NCBI GenBank assembly: GCA_026873275.1
Contig: JANTUC010000004.1
Coordinates: 1,922,001 to 1,986,000 of the forward strand
Reading direction: 5' to 3'
Origin: Pseudopithomyces maydicus
Lineage: Eukaryota; Ascomycota; Dothideomycetes; Pleosporales; Didymosphaeriaceae
Length of the DNA stretch: 64,000 nt
Of the stretch, positions 34,309-45,771 are shown one piece after another. How positions within the stretch are numbered: the first letter of the stretch is position 1; each line of letters begins with the position of its first letter. The position numbers and the translations under genes were made by a program. The notes beneath the pieces are model-generated. The model made no database searches, was not told where the DNA came from, and saw only the letters and a list, made by a program, of their open reading frames with translations.

Positions 34309-35380
34309 GGCGGGGGTGATTGGCACACGAAAACGACAAGTAGAGCGACAGGAGGGGCGCTGAAGCGGAGTGGAGGGGTGGAGAAGAGGTGCAGCGTTGG
34401 AGAAAAAGGTTGGGTTGGGCGTGTGGTGTTTGCGTATTAGCAATCAGCACATGGGCCCGGCGCGAATGGTGACTTTTTTGCGGCCTCGGAGATGGCCCAA
34501 CCGGTGGGCTGAGGGGTGATTCGATGGGTCAACGTAAGCAGAATTGTCAGGTGATGAGTCGGTGATCGGCGGGCCGCATGCTTCGCCGGCCAGGCTTCAT
34601 TGAGACGAGGACCCACTCGGAAAGTCTGGGGTAAAAGCGCCACCAGAACCGCTCAGCTGGCGGGAGCACTCCGGTCGCTGCTCGGTATACCTGCAATTGC
34701 GAAGCATCCATTGCGGTCCAGCAGGTCCATTGGGGATGGGCGCTGCCAATTGGCTTGCAAAGTGGTCCCTGTATGCATCGCGACATTGCTCACACGAGCA
34801 TCGCACCTCCAAGTATGACGTAGCGGCTCCATTCGCGACAACGGACAGGGACCGCATATGGCCATCGCAACCGTCTCCATTGCGAGAACGCGCGGCAGCC
34901 CCTGTGCTGCAGCGAGGGGGCCGGACGCGGAAAGTTTGCAACTCACAGTCTCCTCGCATATAAAAGAGGAGAGAGACGCTGCCTCAGCCCGAACCCCGCA
35001 TCTGCTCGTCTGCTCGCGTGCCTGCCGCTTTGTGTCCACCCCAGGGTGCTTTCTGTCCACGGGCTCATCACCCCATCCTGCAAACAAGCCCACACAATAA
35101 TCCCAAACACAACACTCGACGTCCCGAAACCTCTTCATCCCCTCCACCGTAGTCGAAACAGGTGAACCTGCAGGTACGAGAACCGACTCCCGCTCTGTCG
35201 ACCATGGCTTGAGGGTCGGACCGACACCTGATGTTATTGGTCCGAGCTAACGTGTCTCGTGATGGCCACTGACTTCCTTCTAGAGCTCTGTCTGCGCCGC
35301 TCATCTACTTAACTTCCGACATCCCCTCATCAGCTCCGATCCATTGCACACCCGTCTCACCACACCCCATACAAGCAATC
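34309..35380. promoter_or_regulatory. Divergent Dre2 / Stf2-like promoter and long leader
   Basis: 1.07 kb between divergent genes. On the plus side, TATAAAAG lies at 34959-34966, followed by a pyrimidine-rich leader. The leader contains a plausible 5'UTR intron, 35174-35283 (donor GTACGA, branch GCTAAC near 35246, acceptor TTCTAG). No coding gene inside. Confidence 0.5.
34959..34966 (+). promoter_or_regulatory. TATA box of the Stf2-like gene
   Basis: TATAAAAG followed by a purine tract, about 420 bp before the split start codon. The leader then includes at least one intron. A strong TATA fits a stress-induced gene, as known for yeast STF2. Confidence 0.55.
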
Positions 35381-36085
35381 AGTAAGTTGCCCTTTGACCT
35401 CCTGTCAAGATGCCGTACCAACCCGATCCACCTGTGGGACCATGTCGATGCCCCTGCTGCATATGGCGACATCACCGTCGTCTCGATCCCTGCTGATGAT
35501 TGCATTCCACCCGTGAGCTGCCATGCTGACTACTGGGCAGTGACCCGCTCCCACAAGTTCACTGATCGCGACCATGCTGGTCTCGCCGATGGGACCGCTC
35601 ATGCTGACGAGCACCTTCCCCGATACTTTGCCAAGTCAGGCCATATGAACGAGGACCCTAACAAGACCAAGAAGAACGGTGGCGGAAAAGGCAATTGGTA
35701 AGTCATGTCGTGGTCGTCAACCCCTTCCTACTCAGGCTACACCACGGCTGCGAACACCGCTTCACGGCCGGTTCCGAGGGCCCCGCATTACGTCAAAGTG
35801 CCCCCTCCCATCTTATTCCTTCTGCGCTGACTACTTGATGTCAACAGGGGTCAAGCCGGTGAGGAAGTCGAGGATATGGGCTACAATATGTCCAATGCTC
35901 GTCGTCGAAGCAACTCCAGCACGAACCCCACTCGTGACTTCAAGACCAAGTTCGAGACCATCGAGCCAGAGCCTGTCTTTGAGGAGGAGCTCCATGGCCC
36001 AATGGGCGCCGAGCTTGACAAGGAGAGCACGACCTCAAGCTCCAACACGGTTGACGAGGAAGATGCCCCGAAGAAGCACAATTAG
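35381..36085 (+). CDS. STF2: Stf2-like / HABP4-family small stress protein with split start codon
   Basis: Small hydrophilic protein of the Stf2/Tma10 and hyaluronan/mRNA-binding (HABP4) group, linked in yeast to ATP-synthase stabilisation and desiccation tolerance. The model is exon 1 ending in the A of ATG at 35381, then 35541-35697 and 35848-36085. This sums to 396 nt, 131 residues, with no internal stop. The protein starts MTRSHKFTDRDHAGL, then LPRYFAKSGH, KKNGGGKGNWG, ARRRSNSS and an acidic end, all family hallmarks. Donor GTAAGT at 35382 and branch GCTGAC plus acceptor GGGCAG at 35540 are strong, and no other ATG yields this N-terminus. The 159-nt intron has no in-frame stop, so an unspliced message could start at an upstream Met and give a longer form. 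Confidence 0.8.
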
Positions 36086-36993
36086 ATCCAGAGCCAGTGC
36101 CCGTAAGGGATGGTGGGGTCGGGGCGATGCATACGCCATTACAGGAACATGGTCTGCTGCGAGTGAACTGGCATGTACATTCGTGGGAAGTGGGCAATGT
36201 TCATGTCGTGGGCGTACCGGCCTAGTAGGGAAATTGCTGATTGCCAGGCAAAAAGTTGCAACACCATGTACTATGCTTTCTACCTGGGGCTTCAGGTGGT
36301 ACAGTGCCAAAGGTATTCGGGAGTCGGCATTCCTTGTCTTTCTTTGACAGGGTCTTCTCCGGCATGGGAACGTGGAACATGATAATGACAACAAATGTAA
36401 AATTATAACAATGGATACATATCCGTCCACTGCATTGAACGAGCCCATCTATATACCATGCTCATGGCTTACACATGTATGTTGACCAAAATCCAATGAT
36501 CCATGAAGGGCTGTATGACTCTGGTGTGCTATGCTTTCTGACCATGGAGCGGGGTTTTTCTTTGCCCTTGCAGTTTAGACGTATGGGTGTGTGTGTAAAT
36601 CGAGGTCGAACTCGCTCAATATTTGGACAGTCTGCCAAAAGTAAAATAGCTTCCTGTTTTGATGTTTCTTAGGCTCTGTTTGGCGGATGCGTATATCAGA
36701 GCCAATGTTTGCGAAGAGCTAGACATGCATCTCACTCGAGTTCTGGTTGACTAACAGCCATCCGCCCGTAGCAGCAGCTGGAATGCAGTGCGTTGGGAGG
36801 GCAGCGGAGTCGCACTTGCCCCGATAAGTCCGTGCCAAGACCCAGAGCTACGCAACCCTGTCGAAAACATACACCCTCGCAGGTACAGCGCATCGCGGTC
36901 GGTCCTCGTCGCAATCACATCAACACCACGCGATCTACATAAGCTCGACCTCTGGCGCGTGCATCGCGCGACTCCCCGTTTTAATCACGCGCC
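36086..36993. other. Intergenic
   Basis: 908 bp between two plus-strand genes. It should contain the Nup133 promoter near its right end. No gene recognised. Confidence 0.55.
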
Positions 36994-39900
36994 ATGTTTT
37001 CGCCGGAAGCTTCGACACTGAGCCTACGCAGCTCCCAGCGAAACCCGCGTCGTCGCCCTCGCAACTCGACCGAACCACAGCAGCAGCAGCAGAGGCGGAA
37101 GCGTAGCAAGCTCGGCGACGAGACTTTTGTGCCCATCAGCGATGACATAATCGACGACAGCCTGAACGAGAGCGCCAGCGTCAATGGCCATGCGGACTCG
37201 AACTCCACGATTGACATCCCTGTTCGCGAAAAGAAGGGAACTGCAAAGCGCGTATTCCAGGAAGAACTTGCACTATATTTGGTGAGCACAGGATCATACC
37301 ATCAATGAAGCCTCTCTAACAAGCCCATGTGCAGAGCAAGGACGAGAACTACAGCATCAAAAGACTGCCTAGCTTTCCATCAGCCCTGGCCGGCGGATCA
37401 GGTACGGCGTTATTCTGCTATTCATAGCGAATCTTTCTGCTGACAGTTCCGCAGTGCCATACCGCGCATCTGCTCTCCCCGCTGCTGGACTTGCGCTTGC
37501 TTTGACCTCGTCTCAGGCATTTGTCTGGGCTTACGCAAACGCGACAGGCGGCTCCAAGATCCTTACTCTCCCTTTACCACCCGCTCTGAAAGGTGCCGAT
37601 CCTTTACCAATCGGTCAGATCGTACGCAATGGGCCTACGAACGATTTTGGTGTGGTTGCTGTTGCACCGTCAACAGGAAGGATTGTATTCTGGGAGAACA
37701 TCGACAGCGCTGAAGCACGCAGCCTTTTTGCTCAGCGCAAACACGGCATAGAGGGATGGGTGAAGCTTTACTCCGGAGAGCGTGTAACACGAGTCGTGGA
37801 CGTCGACCATGCAGGCTACATCCTCGTATTGAGCAGCGGCAGACTGGCCCAACTTACACTGCGGGATGCTCAGGGCCGCCCGAACATTACGACCAGTATT
37901 CTCAACACTCCCAATGGTTCTTCTGGCGGGTTTTTCAGTTTCAAGGGCCTCCTCGGTGGCGCAATCAAGAAAACGATCGCATCCGTTAAAGGACGTCCAT
38001 CTGATACTCGGGGTCAAATGGAAATCATCGCCGCCACTCGAAACGGCGTATTTCAGCTTTGGGATCTGAGCTGGTCTGGCCAACAAATCTTTAAATGCGA
38101 GATTGATGCACGACAGAACATACTGGACGAAGTACAGCTGGGCAGTCCCCCGGAGACCCGAGGACACCAAGACGTTCACATATTGGACTTTGCAATCATG
38201 GGCCGTTCCCAGGAATTTGGAGTTACCGATACCCTGGTTCTGGTCGCGCTCACTGGCCGTCACATGCTAGATCATTTCCTCCTGGAGGTGGATTTATCAG
38301 AAAAGGGTGCGACGATAAGCCGCGCGATTCCTTTATCTAGCTACCAACCCGAACTATTACCAGCAGAAGCTACTGGGACCCTCCTCTTACCGGATCCGGG
38401 CCATACCGCGCTTGTACAATTTCCAGATGCAATAGTTGTGGCATCGCTTGCTCGACCCGATGCAAGCCCGGAAGCTCAACTGTCTTTTGATTCAGGCGCC
38501 ACTCCCTTACCTTTCCAAGATTGCGTCTATTTCAAGTCTGATGCCCATGTGCGAGTGGCAGGAGTCGCTCTGGAGCCTTCGAGCAGGAAGAACCAGACCT
38601 GTGCCGCCATATTATTCATACAGGATTTTGGCATTCTCCAGATCAATGCATATGCGCCTCCTCGTACTTTTGGGCAAGATGGTCGTTCCAAGGTCACTGC
38701 CATGAGTAAGCTGACGCAAGCAACCTTCTTCAGCACCGTACCAGGAACGATTCTGGACTTTGATACCAAGGGTCGATTCTCGTTTAGTCAGGATGAAGTG
38801 GAAAGAGCAGCACTCCGGATCAGCGAGGGCATATTGTCATCCTCGTTCGAGCAGTTGAATGGAAACTCCCTATTGCTTGAAGACCAATTGGGCCGACGAG
38901 CTCTTGCCCTAAAAACCCTGAACAAGCACCTCCGGACTCAGTTTGCAGATCTGTCCTTCTCAGGCCGATGGCAACTGTTATTGCACGCAGAAAAGCTTGC
39001 AGCCACTACGAAGCTCTGGGAGTGGTATCAAAAACAACTACGAAGACAGGAGCAACGGCCCGGTGCTTATCCAGAAAAGAACATTATCATCGACATTGTC
39101 AAGGCAACACACGATAAATTTAAGACCTCGGTCGATCCGAAAGCAGACGAGCACGATCAGGTTCGACAATTCTTCCTCAGTGATATCGACTCGCTTGATG
39201 TCGCTGTGCCTTGGGCCTGGAACCACTTTCGAGTGTACTACATTGCTCCTGGGGTTGGAAAGAATCTTAAATCAATCATGCAACGTTTATATGAGGCAAA
39301 CCAGGTCTATCTGATTGTACTTGACACCGCTTTCACGTTTAGGAGAGAGCATGTCGATACTTATGGGCTGGACGCAGACTCTCTGGACGTCGATGGCGTT
39401 TTGAAGTCAGGTCACGGATATGATAAACTCGCTGACAATTTCTGGACGTCTGGCCATAACATGGTGACATCCCTACGCGCCATCATTGATGCGGGTAATA
39501 AATATGCAGTGGATTGCTACGAAAAACACGAACAAGAAGGTCTTGCCCAGCAAATTGGTCATCAAATTCCTGGTCTCGTACAATTGAGCTGCGCAAACCA
39601 CATTGAGCGTTGCCGATGGGGTCTGGAACAGGGTGATGCGCAGAAACGGGCCATGGGTCGGAAGTTCAGAGACGAATGGGATACAAACATACGACCAAAG
39701 CAAATTCGTCACTTGGTAACTATCGGCTTGGCTACGGAGGGCATGAACCTTGCCGAAAGGTACAATGACATGCCAACCTTGGTCGACCTAATCTGGGAGG
39801 AGACACTCTACCTCGAAGAAGCGAAGCTCGAGGAACACAGCAAGATGGTGGAGACTGAAATCAACCTGAAACTCGGAAAGATCAAGGATCGGGTGAAGGA

Positions 39901-41250
39901 ATGTTTCAAGAAATACAAGACCGAATTTGCCGACGCGTATTTCTCCAAGTATATTGTCACAGACAATGCTGGAGAGCTCTTGAAGAAAGCCCAAGACGAA
40001 GACGATGACTTCCAAGCTTCGCTGACGGACTTCCTCAATGCCGAGAGTGATGTTGCGCCACGCAACAGACTTGCATGGGTCAACAACATTCGTGGCGAAG
40101 AATCTTTTGGTGATGCGGCAGTGGACCTTCAGGACGCAGCTCAGCGAGATTCCAACATCTGGTGCAAGACTGCCGAGCTTTCGATAGCAAAACTGTCCGC
40201 CATGGCACAACAGGAAGCGGATGCGGACCCTTCCCAACCAGAAACCATGACGGAGGCAGACATTCTCGAGCACAAGAGCTACCAAAGGAAACTTGAATTC
40301 GAGCTGGAGGTAGCGAGGGTTCAAAACCAGCTGTACGAATACGTGCTACCTACGATCACCACTGCCATGGACGACGAGTCTGCCGTGCAGCTGCTCATGA
40401 CGGAATACGGACAGGGGCGTCTGCTAGAGCGACCCGCTCTGCAGCATCTCCTCCAACAGGGCTTCGATCATCTAGTCCAGCATCAAGTCATTGACCCGTA
40501 TCTTTTGATCGATGTTCTCACTCTCATGCACCCCAACAGCTCAGAGGATCTGACCGACCCGAAAGCGTTCAATCAATTCGCGCTCGCGCTGAAGGTCATG
40601 GCTGTAATTACGTCGTCTGATGATGGAATTCACCCAGCAGTCCGCAAGGGCTTGCTAGGCCTCATCTGGAAGAGAGTACTGCTCCAGGATGATTGGCAAG
40701 AGATCAACGCTACGCAGACTCTGTCCCGCGAAGGTCTCGCAGAGTACTTGGGCCAAACGGTAGCAGGATCGACGATGAAAATGGTGGTTGGGTGGTCCAA
40801 AGATGGTAAGTAGATTGACGTCCTCAGGCAAACACAAGCTTCAAAGGCTGACTCGTTGCAGATGACGTTGCATTCGACAATGTCCTACCATCACGAGTGC
40901 AAGACATGTATGGTTCAGGCTGCACGGATGGTGAGTTCGCGGTGCGTTTCTCGGAAGAGGATCTCCGGCAACCCATCATCCAAGACAACGTGCAGGACGA
41001 GGTCATGGTCAAAGATGTCGTCGACAACCACCGGTTGGAAGACTGGTTTGACGCAATCATGGCGGCAGGGGTGCAGCTAGCAGAGCAAGAGCGGAACAAC
41101 CGCGCGCCAATCTTGCGGCAGGGTGGCTGGGAACCGATCGTGGAGGATGCGAACGTGCAGATGTATAGCCAGCCGGCATCCGAACGTGTGGAGCCGATTG
41201 TCGGAACGTTGGAGCAGGCGGACGAGGATGTGGAGATGCAGGGTTCGTAG
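36994..41250 (+). CDS. NUP133: Nucleoporin Nup133
   Basis: Scaffold nucleoporin at the stem tip of the Y-complex (Nup84/Nup107 complex). Exons 36994-37281, 37335-37401, 37455-40805 and 40862-41250 add up to 4095 nt, 1364 residues. The N-terminal 90 residues are basic and disordered, with a short Gln run (CAG/CAA codons near 37078-37093). A beta-propeller domain follows (roughly 110-530). The rest is an alpha-helical solenoid with no internal repeats. The propeller start (VPYRASALP..AFVWAYANATG) and the late EDLRQPIIQDNVQDEVMVKDVVD segment are typical of filamentous-fungal Nup133. The last intron splits the codon before DDVAFDNVLPSRV. Length is somewhat above yeast Nup133 (1157) and near the usual 1300-1400 of Pezizomycotina. 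Confidence 0.9.
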
Positions 41251-42046
41251 CGTGGACTAACTGAAAGCTTCCTCCTCTTTCCTTTCTGATGTAGGAAAGT
41301 TATTAAGATTGCGATCTAGGGCACGCGGGCATCGGGATCAGTGTTTGCATTGGGCATGGCGTTTATTTTATTCAGGTCTACGTCTAGGCAAGGTAAAGAG
41401 CGTACGCGCGGCAGGTCTAGGACTGGAGTGTATTTTTTTCTTCATGTTTTAATTTCGGCTGTACACAACACAATTCGAAACCGAGCAGCTTCCTGGGAGG
41501 CTCATGAGATGCAACAGGCACAACAGGTTTTATCCATTCGGGCGTGTAAGTAAGTAGCGAGTTAGCGAAGGAAGTTTCGAACGGGCAATGCCTCTAAAGG
41601 GGTCTGGAACGTGAGATCAACGGTTGTGAAATATGGGGCTGTGACAGACGGTTTCGCTGAAGCGAGATGAAATGATAGGCCAGCGTGCGGTACCGAGACT
41701 TTTTGATTGCGGCTGACAGCGAACTGTCCCTCATGCAATCCGTGAAAGGGGGCGCGGTAAACAAAAACCAAAACAACGTCATTGTCGGCAGCAGCGGGAC
41801 GGATGGGGTGAATGGGTTCGAGCAGAGGAAGATGATGGCATGGTGGAGTAGCTGGCGATGGTTAGGAACGGTATCCATGGTTGCCGGCAGCGCTATGGGG
41901 CAACGGCGCTTGAGCGGACAGTATGGCAGAGCACGTCTCACCAGGCAGGCGAGGCGAGTGAGGTGCGCACAAGTCAGTTGCAAGTTGGTTGCAAGGCGTG
42001 CAGGCCTGGGGCTGGAGGTGCAATGAATGCAATGGGAGGGGGAAGG

Positions 42047-42077
42047 GAAGGGGCGAAGGGGCGAAGGGGCGAAGGGG
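42047..42077. repeat. 8-nt tandem repeat gaaggggc
   Basis: Three perfect copies (42047-42070) and a partial fourth, in noncoding sequence. Confidence 0.8.
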
Positions 42078-42390
42078 TAGCAGGACCTCGGAGGGAGGTT
42101 GGTCAGACGCGCAGGCGTGTGCAGATAGACACGGCGTACGGCGGCCATGATGGATGGGCCCTGACGGCGCTGACGGCCCTGATGGACCACGGCGCCGAGG
42201 GCAGCAGCGAGGGCAGCGGCATTGCCCAGGTGAGATTGCTCGTCACGTGGTTTATGCGGCCAGAATAGACGTTGGCACCTTCCCCATTGCGCTTGGGCGG
42301 AGGCTCTTGCCGCCAGTTACGCGCAGCCTCCGCTGTGTTGGCAGCAGGTGCAGTGCAGCTGCAGCAGCGAGAGGAGCGCGCCGCAGCGGA

Positions 42391-42425
42391 CCATGGGCCA
42401 TCATGGCCATCATGGCCATCACGGC
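42391..42425. repeat. Clustered ATGGCCAT palindromes
   Basis: Overlapping catggcc units, including the self-complementary octamer ATGGCCAT twice within 35 bases. They could form small hairpins or serve as repeated binding sites upstream of casein kinase 1. Confidence 0.5.
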
Positions 42426-42908
42426 CCGTGGGCGACGGGTCGTGGCCCATGGGAGGAGACACTGGCCCGTCTGGTCCCTGGGTCATCTGCGGCCGGGCTC
42501 GACGGCGGCGCTGTCGCCCTCGCTCGCCTGGCCGGCTCAATCATCAGACTCGGGTCGTCCATGGCGGAGGCCCTGCAGTGAATGGTTCAAAGGGCCCCGT
42601 GCGCGGCCCTTAGCGCCTTGTGTCCCAGCCCGCTCCTTCTGCCAAAGGAGACCCATCGCCAAAAGACATCCTCCACCCTCTCCCATTCCCCGTCCCGCCG
42701 CATTTTTCACCCTCGCAGCCCCAGCTCAGGACGCCGTCCTCGCATCCTTGCCCACCGCCCGACCTCACGCCCCGGACCCGCGACCGCGTCGCCTCATCTC
42801 CGCCGTGTCGTCTGCTTAGCCCCCAACCGTCCGCCTGAGCTGCGGCACTGAACCCTCCAGGCCCCGTCTTCGACTCACCCACAGCTGAAGACTGCACCTG
42901 CATCCACA

Positions 42909-44473
42909 ATGGCCTCCGGAAGCAGCTCGTCCAACGTCGTGGGCGTGCACTATCGCGTCGGCAAGAAGATCGGAGAGGGCTCCTTTGGCGTCATCTTCGA
43001 AGGCACCAACCTGCTCAACCAGCAGCAGGTCGCCATCAAGTTCGAGCCGCGCAAGAGCGATGCTCCCCAGCTGCGCGACGAGTATCGCACCTACAAGATC
43101 CTCGTCGGATGCCGTGAGTAGGCCCCTTTCCACACCCCGTCCCTGCATCCTGCAACCACCGTGCTCCATCAAACCAGCCAACGTGCATCCACTAACCATG
43201 TCCTAGCCGGCATCCCTAATGTCTACTACTTCGGCCAGGAGGGTCTCCACAACATCTTGGTCATTGACCTGTTGGGGCCCAGCTTGGAGGACCTTTTCGA
43301 CCATTGCAACCGCAAATTCTCCATCAAGACCGTCGTCATGGTAGCAAAGCAAATGGTCGGTATCCCATCGTCTCCATCGCTCTCGCCAGCTAACATATCC
43401 CAAGTTGTCGCGGGTACAAACCATCCACGAGAAGAACCTCATCTACAGAGACATCAAGCCCGACAACTTCCTCATCGGTCGACCCGGATCCAAGAGCGCC
43501 AACGTCATTCACGTTGTCGACTTTGGTATGGCCAAGCAGTACCGCGATCCCAAGACCAAGCAGCACATCCCTTACCGAGAGCGCAAGTCCCTCTCTGGTA
43601 CTGCGCGATACATGAGTATCAACACCCATCTTGGACGAGAGCAGTCACGACGTGATGATCTAGAGGCCCTCGGTCACGTTTTCATGTACTTCCTTCGCGG
43701 TGGACTCCCGTGGCAAGGTCTCAAGGCTGCCACCAACAAGCAAAAGTACGAGAAGATCGGTGAGAAGAAGCAGACCACCCCGATCAAGGACCTCTGCGAT
43801 AGCTTCCCAGGTATGTGGGCATTGTGCTTAGTGTGATACATCAACTAATCTGTCCCGTTTCTCAGAGGAATTCAACAAGTACTTGAGCTACGTCCGCAAC
43901 CTCGGTTTCGAGGACACCCCCGATTACGACTACCTACGTGAGCTGTTCACGCAGGCGCTCAAGAGCACCGGAGAAGTTGAGGATGGCGAATATGACTGGA
44001 TGAAGCTCAACAACGGCAAGGGCTGGGAGCAGATGAAGTCACACCCTTCTGCCGTCCAACAGCTCCACCACAGCAACGTAAACCACAACTCATCCACCGC
44101 GGTTAACGTTCACGGCCAGCCTCACGCAAGGCAACAGAAGACTCATCTTCCCGTTGACCACCACCGTTTAAACGCGGATCTCCCAAAGCCCGGAGCGACA
44201 CGGGGCCCGCCCGGAAGAAGCCCAAGAGATCTCCAGCAAGGGAGATACAGCGGCGGCCCGGACGCAGTCAAGAGGAAGAGCGCAGCCGAGCTTGCACCGC
44301 CGGAGGGCTCCACGCAAGCCCAGTTCCAGCACAGCCAACCGAACCTGACCTCGAACCGAGCGACCCCTGTGCAGAGTCCAAACGCACAACCGCCGAGGCA
44401 ACAACAGGCTGACAAACCGAGCTTTGGGAAGAAACTAATGAACGTTCTCTGCTGTGGCGGAGGCAGTGCATAG
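42909..44473 (+). CDS. YCK1: Casein kinase 1, palmitoylated Yck type
   Basis: Plasma-membrane Ser/Thr kinase of the Yck1/Yck2 group. Exons 42909-43113, 43207-43355, 43405-43810 and 43866-44473 code 455 residues. Kinase domain features: glycine loop GEGSFG (22-27), VAIK Lys44, catalytic YRDIKPDN (Asp134) and DFG (Asp157, in [14 protein letters not shown]). The CK1-specific [13 protein letters not shown] replaces the usual APE region. A Gln/Pro-rich tail of about 150 residues ends LCCGGGSA, where Cys449-Cys450 are the expected palmitoylation pair. This separates it from nuclear Hrr25-type enzymes. Tail and kinase domain are both complete. Roles known for the family: nutrient sensing, endocytosis, morphogenesis. 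Confidence 0.93.
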
Positions 44474-45116
44474 ATTGACTGCATACGTCGCCGAATTGAT
44501 CGGTGTATACACATCTTCACCGCACTAAAACACTGCTGCTAATACTCCCATCATACATCTGTTTTCTTACGGTCATATTGCATTCTGGAGTCGGTCCTTT
44601 TTCAGCGAAGCTTTGTTTGTTCTGCTGTATAGGTATTTTGTAATGATTGGGCTTGCTATAGACGGGGGTTCACAAAAACCATCCTTCTTCGACACTGTTA
44701 GTAATGGGACGATCGACGACACCAAACATTTGCTCTCCTGCGACTGGACTCCTTCTACATCGACAACATCACCTCCACCATCTACTCCGTGTGTTTTTAT
44801 CTTTTCCTGTGCAGAGTTGCGATTGCAAAGCGACTGGCGCTGGGGAAGTAGGGCTTTTTCGGGATGCTGTTTAGGCGTCACGGGCGTCGTGCGATTGGGC
44901 ATGGGTTTCTTTTCTTTGTGTTTGAGTTGGATGACTGTGTGTGAAGAAGGAAGGGGCGAAAATATAGCATGTGCAATGGAAGGGAGGAGATTGTTGGTGT
45001 CAAAGTAGCAAGGTGACAATTGTGATGTAGTACGAGCAATGGATGGCGGCAAGGAGGGAGGAGGGAGGAGGGAGATACGTTTTTTTGGCGAATAGAGAGT
45101 TTGAAAACTTGCTTGA
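44474..45116. other. Intergenic, 3' of casein kinase 1
   Basis: 643 bp with no recognisable gene, holding the kinase 3' UTR. A ggagggag purine tandem lies at 45050-45075. Confidence 0.5.
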
Positions 45117-45530
45117 CTAATTTCTCTTCCGTGATGACCAAGATTTCAATAGCTTGAGATGAAGTACCGAGCAAGAAGGGTGACGAAAGAAGTACTCCAT
45201 GCTCGTTGTGATGGCACCAAAGGCGTTCAGCGCATCTCTTTGGTACGTGAGTTGTCTTGGACGAATGTTTTGTGGCACTTCCAGGACACTGTGTTTGCAA
45301 GAATTCTCTCGCCATACAAGGCGTTCTTCCTCAACGTCTAGTCTCAACCAAGGATCAGTGATGGAATGGCAGGAGCCCGAATGATCATCATCACATGTTT
45401 TCATCCAGTGGCCTAGCTGGTCTATATTGATCCATTTATCGCCTACCATGACTACGGGATGTTCTCCCAGCTCCGGTGGATAGAGAACAGGAAGACGCAT
45501 GACGAGATCTTTCACAGGTTCAAAGGGCAT
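45117..45530 (-). pseudogene. HET-domain gene remnant, internally deleted
   Basis: 137-residue frame. Residues 25-60 (DKWINIDQLGHWMKTC followed by DDDHSGSCHS) match the start of heterokaryon-incompatibility (HET) proteins, where a W-x-C-x-H-x-C stretch precedes the YLIDVE...LSYVWG core. That core is absent. About 20 residues after TDPWLRLDVEEERLV the sequence jumps to QLTYQRDALNAFGAI, a segment normally found some 150-250 residues further on, after the HET domain. The frame then ends in unrelated sequence. The simplest explanation is an internal deletion leaving a stub of a once larger gene. It is divergent from SWC4, 240 bp away, so its start may overlap that promoter. Function as an expressed small protein cannot be excluded. 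Confidence 0.45.
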
Positions 45531-45771
45531 GAGGCTTGGACGAGAAACATGGACAAACGGTCGGTAGTGTGGGGGCGCCTGGTGGTGGGGGTACTTCGGA
45601 GGGTGGAGGCATCCTCAGGATGGCATGAGCAGGCGAGGCGGAGAGCTTGGCGCTCGCCGCATCTTCACGCAACCACAATTCCACGTCCGTGGACACCCCT
45701 GCAAATCCATCGACGCGCGACTCCTACCGCACCTCTCCATCGTGAATTCGGCCTAGATATCCCACGCGATC

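Larger units (their letters stand above)
41251..42908. other. GC-rich upstream region of casein kinase 1
   Basis: 1.66 kb with overlapping open frames on both strands caused by high GC, none of them recognisable. It contains two short repeat clusters and the casein kinase promoter and leader (pyrimidine-rich from about 42600). Confidence 0.55.
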
